Source of the DNA: Paracoccus yeei ATCC BAA-599
GTDB taxonomy: Bacteria > Pseudomonadota > Alphaproteobacteria > Rhodobacterales > Rhodobacteraceae
Direction of reading: 5' to 3'
DNA: 64,000 nucleotides
Assembly (NCBI RefSeq): GCF_000622145.1
Contig: NZ_JHWH01000002.1
Span: 60,246-124,245, forward strand
Made by a program: the position numbers and the translations under genes
In this document: one piece after another, positions 8,209 through 16,068 of the stretch
Layout of the letters: the number at the start of each line of letters is the position of its first letter
Numbering within the stretch: position 1 is the first letter of the stretch
The notes under the pieces: model-generated
Seen by the model: only the letters and a program-made list of their open reading frames with translations
What the model was told of the DNA's origin: nothing
The model's database searches: none

Positions 8209-10089
8209 ATGAAAACCTCGATCGCAACGGTATCCTTGTCGGGCAACCTGACCGAGAAGCTGACCGCCATCGCCGCCGCCGGCTTTGACGGGATCGAGAT
8301 TTTCGAACAGGATTTCATCGCCTCGGACTTCAGCCCGGCCGAGGTCGGGCGCATGGTGCGCGACCAGGGGCTAGAGATCACCCTGTTCCAGCCCTTCCGC
8401 GACTTCGAGGGCCTGCCCGAGCCCCACCGCTCGCGCGCCTTTGCCCGCGCTGCGCGCAAGTTCGAGCTGATGAACCAGCTGGGCACCGATCTGGTGCTGT
8501 TCTGTTCCTCGCTGCACCCAGCGGCGATGGGCGGCATCGACCGCATGGCCGCCGACTTCCATGACCTGGGCGAGCTTGCCCGCCAATACGGCATCCGCGT
8601 CGGGTACGAGGCGCTGTGCTGGGGCCGCTTCGTCAACGACCACCGCGACGCATGGGAGGTCGTGCGCCGCGCCGACCATCCGAACATCGGGCTGATCCTC
8701 GACAGCTTTCACACGCTGGCGCGCCGGATCGACCCCGACAGCATTCGCGCGATCCCGGCCGACAAGATCTTTTTCGTGCAGATGGCGGACGCGCCGGCCA
8801 TCGACATGGACCTGCTGTACTGGTCGCGCCACTTCCGCAACATGCCGGGCGAGGGCGACCTGGACGTCACCCGCTTCATGCGCGCGGTCATGGCAACGGG
8901 CTATGACGGCTGGCTCAGCCTGGAAATCTTCAACGACCAGTTCCGCGCGGGGCTGCCCCGGCTGGTGGCGCTGGACGGGCACCGCAGCCTGATCGCGGTG
9001 CAGGACCGCGCCCGGCGCGCCGAGCCGGCGCTGCAAACCGACCTGCCCGATTTCCCGCCCCCTCAGCAGGTCGGCGGCATCCAGTTCATCGAGTTCGCCA
9101 CCAGCGAGGACGAGGCCCCGGCGCTGGGTGCGCTGCTGGCCGCGACGGGCTTCCAGCCCGCCGGGCGCCATGTCTCCAAGGCCGTGACGCTGTGGCGGCA
9201 GGGCGATGCGAACGTGCTGGTCAACACCGACCCGCGCGGCTTTGCCCGCACCTCTTACGTGGCGCATGGCACGACCGTTTCCGAAATCGGGCTGAACCTG
9301 CCCGACGCGCAGGCAGCGCATGCCCGCGCGACCGCGCTGCTGGCACAGCCCCATGCCCAGGACGTCGGCGCGGGCGAGCTGTCGATTCCCGCCATCCGGG
9401 GCGTCTCGGGCAGCGTCATGCGGTTCCTGGACAGCCGCTCGGACCTCGCCAACATCTGGCAGGTCGATTTCCGCATCGACCAGCCGCAGGTCGCGGGCGC
9501 CGGCATCACCGGCATCGACCACCTGGGCCAGACCATGCCCTATGACGAGATGCTGTCGTCGTCGCTGTTCTACACCGAAATCTTCGACGCGCAGAAATCG
9601 CCCATGGTGGACGTGATCGACCCCGACGGGCTGGTGCGGTCGCTGGCCATCCGCTCGGGCGGGATGCGCGTCACCCTGAACGGGGCCGAGGCGCGCCGCA
9701 CCCTGGCCGGCCGCTTCATCGAGGAAAGCCTGGGCTCGTCGGTCCAGCACATCGCATTCGCCAGCGCCGACATCTTCACGACCGCCGCGGCGCTGGAGGG
9801 GCTGGGCTTTCCGGCCCTGCGCATCGGCGCGAATTATTACGACGACGTGGCCGCCCGATTCGGCCTTGACGCGGCGCTGACCGAGCGGCTGCGCCGCCAC
9901 AACGTCATGTATGACGAGGACGCGGGCGGCCAGTTCTTCCAGCTGTATTCCACCCCGCGCGAGGACGGATTCTTTCTGGAAATCGTCCAGCGTCAGGGGA
10001 ATTACGCGGGATACGGCGCGCCGAACGCGCCCTTCCGCATCGCCGCCCAGAAACGCACGGCCCGCCCGGCGGGAATGCCGCGCGCCTAG
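8209..10089 (+). CDS. quiC: bifunctional 3-dehydroshikimate dehydratase / HPPD-like protein (QuiC type)
   Basis: 626 residues, two domains. Residues 1-280 form a TIM barrel of the dehydroshikimate dehydratase family (start KTSIATVSLSGNLTEKL, then GYEALCWGRFVND, LILDSFHTLARR and LSLEIFNDQFRAG). Residues 290-610 are a two-module VOC fold like 4-hydroxyphenylpyruvate dioxygenase, with the Fe/metal triad suggested by His in GIDHLGQ, His in VQHIAF and Glu in FFLEIVQR. QuiC enzymes convert 3-dehydroshikimate to protocatechuate during quinate/shikimate catabolism; the function of the HPPD-like half is poorly understood. No other qui or pca genes are visible, so the substrate may differ. Divergent from the FAD oxidoreductase. 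Confidence 0.85.
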   Translation: MKTSIATVSLSGNLTEKLTAIAAAGFDGIEIFEQDFIASDFSPAEVGRMVRDQGLEITLFQPFRDFEGLPEPHRSRAFARAARKFELMNQLGTDLVLFCSSLHPAAMGGIDRMAADFHDLGELARQYGIRVGYEALCWGRFVNDHRDAWEVVRRADHPNIGLILDSFHTLARRIDPDSIRAIPADKIFFVQMADAPAIDMDLLYWSRHFRNMPGEGDLDVTRFMRAVMATGYDGWLSLEIFNDQFRAGLPRLVALDGHRSLIAVQDRARRAEPALQTDLPDFPPPQQVGGIQFIEFATSEDEAPALGALLAATGFQPAGRHVSKAVTLWRQGDANVLVNTDPRGFARTSYVAHGTTVSEIGLNLPDAQAAHARATALLAQPHAQDVGAGELSIPAIRGVSGSVMRFLDSRSDLANIWQVDFRIDQPQVAGAGITGIDHLGQTMPYDEMLSSSLFYTEIFDAQKSPMVDVIDPDGLVRSLAIRSGGMRVTLNGAEARRTLAGRFIEESLGSSVQHIAFASADIFTTAAALEGLGFPALRIGANYYDDVAARFGLDAALTERLRRHNVMYDEDAGGQFFQLYSTPREDGFFLEIVQRQGNYAGYGAPNAPFRIAAQKRTARPAGMPRA

Positions 10090-10096
10090 GCGCGTG

Positions 10097-10504
10097 TTAT
10101 TCCCACCAGCGATCGATGGCGGCGATATCGTCGTCCGACCAGCCGAAATGATGGGCGAATTCATGGACCACGACATGGCCCACCAGCGCGCCCAGGGTAA
10201 CGTCGCCGCGCGCGGCCCATTCGTCCAGGATGGCACGGCGGAACAACCAGACCGTGTCGGGGAAATGCTGCGGCTCGCTGGCCGATTTCTCGGTCATCGG
10301 CACCCCGTCGTAAAGGCCGGTCAGGTCCAGCGGGTCGTCGATCTCCAGCTCGTCCAGCACGTCCTCGGCCGCGAAATCCTCGACCCGCAGCACGACCTGC
10401 GCGGCGGGGCCGGCGAATTCCGGCGGCAGGGCGGCAATGGCCTCGCGCGCCATTTCCTCGATCAGGGCCGCGTCGGGTGCCTCGGCAGTCTTCCAGTCCA
10501 GCAT
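10097..10504 (-). CDS. zincin-like metallopeptidase-family protein
   Basis: 135 residues of the short alphaproteobacterial zincin family (PF06262 type). The zinc motif HEFAHHFG (HExxH with a further His and a following WSDDDIAAID) lies near the C-terminus; the family's RRAILDEWA segment precedes it. No signal peptide, so cytoplasmic. Physiological substrates are unknown. The ATG has GAGGTG upstream. It converges on the QuiC-like gene (7-base gap) and diverges from gltX. Confidence 0.88.
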   Translation of the reverse strand: MLDWKTAEAPDAALIEEMAREAIAALPPEFAGPAAQVVLRVEDFAAEDVLDELEIDDPLDLTGLYDGVPMTEKSASEPQHFPDTVWLFRRAILDEWAARGDVTLGALVGHVVVHEFAHHFGWSDDDIAAIDRWWE

Positions 10505-10582
10505 CGCATCACCTCGTCCTTAGGCCCCGATATGGACAAAAACCGCCGTTTGTGAAAGAGCGAAGCCGACAGGAGACCATCC

Positions 10583-11908
10583 ATGACCACCACCCGCTTT
10601 GCCCCCTCGCCCACCGGCCACATCCATGTCGGCAACCTGCGCACGGCGCTGATGAACTATCTGATCGCGCGCAAGGCGGGCGGTACCTTCATCCTGCGCC
10701 TCGACGATACGGACCGCGAGCGGTCCAAGCAGGAATATGCGGACGGCATCCAGCGCGACCTGGAATGGCTGGGCCTGACCTGGGACCGGATCGAACGCCA
10801 GTCGGACCGGCTGGACCGCTATGCCGAGGCGGCCGAGGGGCTGCGTGCCGCCGGCCGGCTTTACGAGGTGTTCGAGACCCCGACCGAGCTGGACCTGAAG
10901 CGCAAGAAGCAGCTGAACATGGGCAAGCCGCCGGTCTACGACCGCGCCGGGCTGAACCTGTCGGACGAGGACAAGGCGCGTCTGCGGGCCGAGGGCCGGG
11001 ACGGCTATTGGCGCTTCCTGCTGGATCAGGAGCGGATCGAGTGGCCGGACGGCATCCTGGGCGACATTTCCATCGACGCGGCGTCCGTGTCCGACCCCGT
11101 TCTGATCCGCGCCGACGGGCAGGTGCTTTATACCTTCGCGTCTTCGGTCGATGACGCCGACATGGGCGTCACCCATATCGTGCGCGGCGCCGACCATGTG
11201 ACGAACACCGCGACGCAAATCCAGATCATCCGCGCGCTGGGCGCCACGCCGCCGGCCTTTGCCCACCACAGCCTGCTGACCGGCGCACAGGGTGAGGAGC
11301 TGTCCAAACGCCTGGGCGTGCTGGCGATCAAGGACCTGCGCGAAAATGGCGTGGCCCCGCAGGCGCTGCTGTCGCTGATGGCGCGGCTGGGCTCCTCGCA
11401 GCCGGTCGAGCTGAAGATGTCGCTGGACGAGCTGGCCGCCGGTTTCGAGCTGTCGCAGTTCGGCGCCTCGCCCACCAAGTTCGACGCCGAGGATCTGTGG
11501 CCGCTGACGCGCGAGGCGAACCAGTCCCTGCCCTTCGACGCGGTCAAGGAGCGCATCGCGGCCCTGGGCGTGCCTGCAGACCTGGCCGAGCGCTTCTGGC
11601 GGGTGGCGTCGCAGAACATCACCCGGCTTGACGACCTTGCGGGCTGGTGGCAGATCTTTTCGCAGGGGGCCGAGCCGCAGATCGACCCCGAGGATGCCGA
11701 TTTCATCGCCCAGGCGATGACCCTGCTGCCGCCCCCGCCCTATAGCGACGCGACCTGGGGGGAATTCACCAATGCGGTCAAGCAGGCCACCGGCCGCAAG
11801 GGCAAGGCGCTGTTCATGCCGCTGCGCAAGGCGCTGACCGGCCAGGCGCATGGTCCCGATATGTCCGACGTCATGCCGCTGCTGCAGGTGGTCCGCGCAC
11901 GGGGCTGA
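10583..11908 (+). CDS. gltX: glutamyl-tRNA synthetase
   Basis: 441 residues, class Ib synthetase. The HIGH-type motif is FAPSPTGHIHVGNLRTAL and the KMSKS-type loop is EELSKRLG. HIVRGADHVTNTATQIQIIRALG belongs to the catalytic core, and the shorter C-terminal anticodon domain ends with PLRKALTGQAHGPDMSDVMPLL. At about 440 residues it matches the shorter of the two GluRS types that many alphaproteobacteria carry. If a second gltX exists elsewhere, this one may charge tRNA-Gln (mischarging) for the GatCAB route; gatC and gatA are also in this window. AGGAGA lies upstream of the ATG. Confidence 0.95.
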   Translation: MTTTRFAPSPTGHIHVGNLRTALMNYLIARKAGGTFILRLDDTDRERSKQEYADGIQRDLEWLGLTWDRIERQSDRLDRYAEAAEGLRAAGRLYEVFETPTELDLKRKKQLNMGKPPVYDRAGLNLSDEDKARLRAEGRDGYWRFLLDQERIEWPDGILGDISIDAASVSDPVLIRADGQVLYTFASSVDDADMGVTHIVRGADHVTNTATQIQIIRALGATPPAFAHHSLLTGAQGEELSKRLGVLAIKDLRENGVAPQALLSLMARLGSSQPVELKMSLDELAAGFELSQFGASPTKFDAEDLWPLTREANQSLPFDAVKERIAALGVPADLAERFWRVASQNITRLDDLAGWWQIFSQGAEPQIDPEDADFIAQAMTLLPPPPYSDATWGEFTNAVKQATGRKGKALFMPLRKALTGQAHGPDMSDVMPLLQVVRARG

Positions 11909-11974
11909 CCGCAAGGCCTTGCCAGCGCCGCATCGCCGGGGCCTTCTGCATCCAGACCATGCAGGAGACCCGTC

Positions 11975-12532
11975 ATGCAGGACCCGCACCGCAGCACCGC
12001 CGCAGCCGCGCGCTGGCTTGGCCGCGACATCGACACCCTGGCCGAGACGGAACGGCGCGTGCTGGACCGGCTCGGCAGCCGCCGGCCGATCAGTCGAGAC
12101 GTCGGCGCCGAGGACGGCGGCGACCACGACCTTGGCGCCCGCATGGCCGACCGCGTGGCCAGCTTTGGCGGATCCTGGACCTTCATCGCCCTGTTTGCTC
12201 TGTTTCTGGCCGTCTGGTGCGCGCTGAACCTGACGATGGGGCGGCACGCCCTGGACCCCTATCCGTTCATCTTCCTGAACCTGATGCTGTCGATGCTGGC
12301 CGCGCTTCAGGCCCCCATCATCATGATGAGCCAGAACCGGCAGGCCGAAAAGGACCGCCGCGCCGCCGCGCATGACTACGAGGTGAACCTGAAGGCCGAG
12401 CTTGAAATCATGGCGCTGCACGAAAAGCTGGACCAGCTTCGCACCGATCAGCTTGCCCGCCTGATCGCACAGCAGCAAGAGCAACTGGACATGCTGGCCG
12501 AGACGCTGCGCCGATTGCAGCACCGGACCTGA
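11975..12532 (+). CDS. DUF1003 membrane protein
   Basis: 185 residues. The DUF1003 signature is clear: RMADRVASFGGSWTFI, then two membrane helices (about 64-82 and 96-114), with DPYPFIFLNLMLSMLAALQAPIIMMSQNRQ between and after them, followed by a charged coiled-coil tail (KDRRAAAHDYEVNLKAELEI). The biochemical role of the family is unknown. Preceded by AGGAGA. It follows gltX by 66 bases and may share its transcript. Confidence 0.9.
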   Translation: MQDPHRSTAAAARWLGRDIDTLAETERRVLDRLGSRRPISRDVGAEDGGDHDLGARMADRVASFGGSWTFIALFALFLAVWCALNLTMGRHALDPYPFIFLNLMLSMLAALQAPIIMMSQNRQAEKDRRAAAHDYEVNLKAELEIMALHEKLDQLRTDQLARLIAQQQEQLDMLAETLRRLQHRT

Positions 12533-12612
12533 TGCGCGGCCAAGAAAGGTGAAAAAGCGTAGCAGACCCCCTTGACGCCTCCCACGCCTCGCCGTAGTTA
12601 CCCCGCACCCGT

Positions 12613-12689
12613 GGCGGAGTAGCTCAGCTGGTTAGAGCAGAGGAATCATAATCCTTGTGTCGGGGGTTCAAATCCCTCCTCCGCTACCA
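12613..12689 (+). tRNA. tRNA-Met, elongator (anticodon CAT)
   Basis: 77 nt with encoded CCA. Acceptor GGCGGAG (12613-12619) pairs with 12679-12685 with one G-U at the first pair. Anticodon loop ATCATAA gives CAT; T-arm GGGGGTTCAAATCCCTC. It lacks the C1-A72 mismatch and the three G-C pairs of initiator tRNA, so it is read as the elongator form; tRNA-Ile2 (lysidine) is the less likely alternative. Confidence 0.9.
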
Positions 12690-12922
12690 TCTCCCTTCCT
12701 TGGCGTTATCAGACAAATTGCCGCCGGCGGGAACCTGCCGACAATCGGCGGATTTTGTTGTATTCTATGATTGAGGCTGCGCAAGAACCTGCCGGAATCC
12801 GGGATTTTAAGCATAAACACGCCAGTTTTGCTCCCTGGGCCGGGAACCCGTTAAGTGTAATTTAACACCGCTCGTCTTAGACAAATGCCACCCGCGAAGG
12901 CGGGATGTGTATTGGAGACGAC

Positions 12923-14068
12923 ATGCCTACAGAACGTAATGACAGCATCACCATTGCCGCTCGGCTCGTGACCTGGGGTCTTGGTGGGGCGGACGAATTC
13001 CACTACAGCGGCGGTTCGGCCACCATCCACGGCGGCGACACGGGCGAAGCCTATGACACCAATGTCTATGGCACCAAGACAGGCGGCGACCGCCTGTTCA
13101 TCGAAAGCAATGCCGGAACCCGCATCCACCTGACCTCGACCGAGGACGGGAAGGTGATGCGCGGCAGCGAAACCCTGACCTTCACCGGGATCGAGCGCCT
13201 GGTCCTGGGAGATGGCAACGACATCGTACGCGCCGGCCAGGCGGCGTTGGACCGCTATGGCCTTTCGATCTGGACCGGCGGCGGCAACGATCAGGTCAAC
13301 GGCACGCGCGCGGGCGATTTCATTGACCCCGGCGAAGGCAACGACCGCGTCTGGGCCGGTGCGGGCGAAGACTTCATCAACGGGTCCCGTGGCAACGACA
13401 CCATCTTCGGCGGCGCCGGCAATGACAACATCCGCTGGGGTCAGGGCACGGCCGAAGGCAACTCGGGCACCAAGGGCCTGGCCTATGGCAACGACGTGCT
13501 AAATGGCGGCACGGGCTCGGACGTGGTGAACCTTTGGGCGCACGACTGGGACGGGACGGGCGTTTCGGTCAAGATGACCTCGGCCGTGAACGGCACTGCC
13601 ACGATCGACTTCACCGGCACCACCGAAACCGCCCGCTTCAATTCGTTCGAAACCGTCTGGACCCATGAAGGCCGGGACACGATCGACGGCTCGGGTGCGG
13701 ACATCGGCCTGAACGCGGCCGGCTTCCATGCCGGCACGCGTTGGGGCAACGACGTGCTGATCGGTTCGGCGGGGCGCGACACCCTTGAAGGGGGCGAAGG
13801 CCGCGACACGATCACCGGCGGGCGTGGCAACGACCTGATCTCGGCCAATGGCGACTTCTTCAGCATGTCCGCGCCGGGCGACGGCGATGCCGACACGCTG
13901 ATTTTCCGCGCGGGCCACGGTGCCGACACGGTGCTGGGCTTCGACGTCGGCATCGACCGGCTAGACCTGGGCGGGCGCCACTATTCCGTCTCTGAAAACG
14001 GCCAGGGCACGCTGCTGAACTTTGGCGGCGGCGACACCATCCTGCTGTCGCACGTCTTCGACTTCTGA
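12923..14068 (+). CDS. RTX-type calcium-binding secreted protein
   Basis: 381 residues from the ATG at 12923 (GGAG five bases upstream; an earlier in-frame ATG at 12905 lacks a site). Glycine/aspartate nonapeptide repeats (GDGNDIV, GGGNDQV, GEGNDRV, RGNDTIFGGAGNDNI, GGTGSDVV, RGNDLI) form calcium-binding beta rolls in two blocks. The C-terminus TVLGFDVGIDRLDLGG...TILLSHVFDF looks like a type I secretion signal. No catalytic domain is seen, so it may be a surface or matrix protein. No secretion ABC transporter is adjacent. Upstream, 12690-12922 is AT-rich and holds an inverted repeat GTTAA-N7-TTAAC at 12850-12866, possibly an operator. Confidence 0.85.
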   Translation: MPTERNDSITIAARLVTWGLGGADEFHYSGGSATIHGGDTGEAYDTNVYGTKTGGDRLFIESNAGTRIHLTSTEDGKVMRGSETLTFTGIERLVLGDGNDIVRAGQAALDRYGLSIWTGGGNDQVNGTRAGDFIDPGEGNDRVWAGAGEDFINGSRGNDTIFGGAGNDNIRWGQGTAEGNSGTKGLAYGNDVLNGGTGSDVVNLWAHDWDGTGVSVKMTSAVNGTATIDFTGTTETARFNSFETVWTHEGRDTIDGSGADIGLNAAGFHAGTRWGNDVLIGSAGRDTLEGGEGRDTITGGRGNDLISANGDFFSMSAPGDGDADTLIFRAGHGADTVLGFDVGIDRLDLGGRHYSVSENGQGTLLNFGGGDTILLSHVFDF

Positions 14069-14076
14069 GCCAGCAA

Positions 14077-14109
14077 AGGGGAGGCCGTGCGACGTGCACG
14101 GTCTCCCCT
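14077..14109 (+). terminator. strong hairpin after the RTX gene
   Basis: 14-bp stem (14077-14090 with 14096-14109, one G-U) and a five-base loop, eight bases after the RTX stop. No T-run follows, so it may act as a 3' stabiliser or rho-assisted terminator. The remaining 14110-14326 shows nothing recognisable. Confidence 0.5.
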
Positions 14110-14326
14110 GCCAGCACACATCAGCCGCCAGGTCCAGGCGCCTGGCCTCGTGGACGCCGGCACCCGCAGTCATCCGCCAAGGCCGCCACACGCCGGGACG
14201 ACCAGATCCCCCGCCGGGGGAATGCTTGGTCCATGCCCCAGGTCTCACCGTAACGCCCGCCCTGCCGAGAGCCCTTGCCCTCGTGTGGCCTGCCTTGCGT
14301 CCTCGGGGCAAGAACAGGCGCTCCCA

Positions 14327-15928
14327 TCACGCCGACAGCACGACCCCCGCGCCCGCCAGCCAGGCAAAGCCGTTCGGAGGCAGCGACAGGACCGAGCCCG
14401 CGATCCTGCCGGACCCCGGCCCGATCAGGCTGGGCTTGCCCTTGACCCGCAGCGAGACGGGTTCCTTGGACAGGTTGAAGACGCAGGTGATCTCGGACCC
14501 ATCGAGCATCCGGCGAAAGGCCAGGATGGGCTCGGGCAGGTCCAGGAACGTCACATCACCCCAGCGCAGCGCGGGCTGTCCCTTGCGGAAGGCCAGCGTC
14601 GCGCGATAGGCGGCCAGCACGCCGTCGTTGCCCTGGGCGTCCAGCGCCCGGGCGGCCTGCTCGGGTTTGACGGGCAACCAGGGCGCGCCCGACGAAAAGC
14701 CGGCGTTCGCGGCGGCCGCCTCCCAGACCATGGGAGTGCGGCAGCCGTCGCGGCCCTTGATCTCGGGCCAGAAGCGCAGCGCAGGCGGGTCGGTCAGTTC
14801 CTCATAGACCAGCTCCGTCTGGGTCTGGCCCAGTTCCTCGCCCTGATACAGGCAGACCGTGCCGGGAAAGGACGCAAGCATGGCGATGGCCTGGCGCGCC
14901 AGCGCCTCGGGGCTTTTGGCATGGGGCGCCCAGCGGGTGACATGGCGCATCACGTCGTGGTTGGAAAAGCTCCAGCAACTGTGGCCGTGCGGCGCGCCTT
15001 CGCGCACGCCCTCGATCACCTTGCGGAAATGGCCGGCGGTGAAGTCGGGGCTGAGCATCTCGAAGGAATAGCACATGTGCAGCCGGTCGGCGCCTTCGGT
15101 ATAGGCGGCCATGATGTTGATCGCGGACTGCCCGCCGTCGCCGACCTCGCCCACCATCATGCGACCGTCGAATTCGTCCGTCTGGGCCCGCAGCCGCCGC
15201 AGGAACGCCAGGTTTTCCGGCTGGTTCTTGGAAAACAGCGGGATCTGGAAGCCGTAGGTGTCCGGCGCCGTATGGTCGGGGTTGAAGGGATTGTCGCGCA
15301 GGTGGCGGTCATGGAAGTAGTAGTTCACCGTATCCAGCCGGAACCCGTCCACCCCGCGCTCCAGCCAGAAGCGCATGGCGGCCAGCAGCGCGTCCTGCAC
15401 CTCGGGGTTCCACAGATTCAGGTCGGGCTGCTCGATCAGGAAGTTGTGCAGGTAATACTGGCGCCGCCGCGGCTCCCATTCCCAGGCCGGGCCGCCGAAG
15501 ACCGACGGCCAGTTGTTCGGCGGCGTGCCGTCGGGCTTGGGATCGGCCCAGACATACCAGTCGGCGCGCGGGTTGGTGCGGTCGCGCCGGCTTTCGACGA
15601 ACCACGGGTGCTTGTCGCTGGAATGGCTGATGACCTGGTCGATGATGACCTTCAGCCCCAGTTCATGGGCCCGCGCGACCAGCGCGTCGAAATCGGCCAG
15701 GGTGCCGAACAGCGGGTCGATGTCGGTATAGTCCGACACGTCATAGCCCATGTCCTTCATCGGCGAGGTGAAGATCGGCGACAGCCAGATCGCATCCGCC
15801 CCCAGCCCGGCCACATGATCCAGCCGTTGCGTGATGCCGGGCAGGTCCCCGATACCGTCGCCGTTGCTGTCCTGAAAGCTTCGCGGATAGATCTGATAGA
15901 TCACCGCGTCGCGCCACCACTCCTGCAT
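14327..15928 (-). CDS. GH13 alpha-glucosidase
   Basis: 533 residues from the ATG at 15928 (AAGGGG upstream). A (beta/alpha)8 GH13 enzyme: start WWRDAVIYQIYPRSFQDSNG, conserved IIDQVISHSS, nucleophile Asp199 in GVDGFRLDTVNYY, acid/base Glu261 in MVGEVGD and transition-state Asp325 in FSNHDVMRH. The QPDLNLWNPEV motif points to the alpha-glucosidase/oligo-1,6-glucosidase branch (like rhizobial AglA), which cleaves sucrose, maltose and related alpha-glucosides in the cytoplasm. Divergent from glgB across a LacI-like operator; released glucose could feed glycogen synthesis. No alpha-glucoside transporter is adjacent. Confidence 0.9.
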   Translation of the reverse strand: MQEWWRDAVIYQIYPRSFQDSNGDGIGDLPGITQRLDHVAGLGADAIWLSPIFTSPMKDMGYDVSDYTDIDPLFGTLADFDALVARAHELGLKVIIDQVISHSSDKHPWFVESRRDRTNPRADWYVWADPKPDGTPPNNWPSVFGGPAWEWEPRRRQYYLHNFLIEQPDLNLWNPEVQDALLAAMRFWLERGVDGFRLDTVNYYFHDRHLRDNPFNPDHTAPDTYGFQIPLFSKNQPENLAFLRRLRAQTDEFDGRMMVGEVGDGGQSAINIMAAYTEGADRLHMCYSFEMLSPDFTAGHFRKVIEGVREGAPHGHSCWSFSNHDVMRHVTRWAPHAKSPEALARQAIAMLASFPGTVCLYQGEELGQTQTELVYEELTDPPALRFWPEIKGRDGCRTPMVWEAAAANAGFSSGAPWLPVKPEQAARALDAQGNDGVLAAYRATLAFRKGQPALRWGDVTFLDLPEPILAFRRMLDGSEITCVFNLSKEPVSLRVKGKPSLIGPGSGRIAGSVLSLPPNGFAWLAGAGVVLSA

Positions 15929-15990
15929 GCCGATCCCCTTTGCGCCGGATTCGGGTTCACTGAACCACGCCCGATCCTGAACCGCAAAGG

Positions 15991-16010
15991 CCGGTAAAAC
16001 GTTGCACCGG
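15991..16010. promoter_or_regulatory. LacI-family-like operator between alpha-glucosidase and glgB
   Basis: CCGGTAAAACGTTGCACCGG: the outer five bases on each side (CCGGT/ACCGG) and the six central bases (AACGTT) are symmetric, 16 of 20 positions. A central CG within AACGTT is typical of LacI/GalR-family operators. It lies 62 bases upstream of the alpha-glucosidase start and 58 bases upstream of glgB. The regulator gene is not in the window. Confidence 0.55.
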
Positions 16011-16068
16011 AGATTGTCTGAAACTGCACCTGCGCTAGAGTGATGGAAACGGCACGAGGAGCCCCGCC

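Noticed and set aside
12613..12689. tRNA-Ile2 or initiator tRNA-Met
   Set aside because: The CAT anticodon fits all three, but the G1 start and lack of initiator-specific features favour elongator tRNA-Met.
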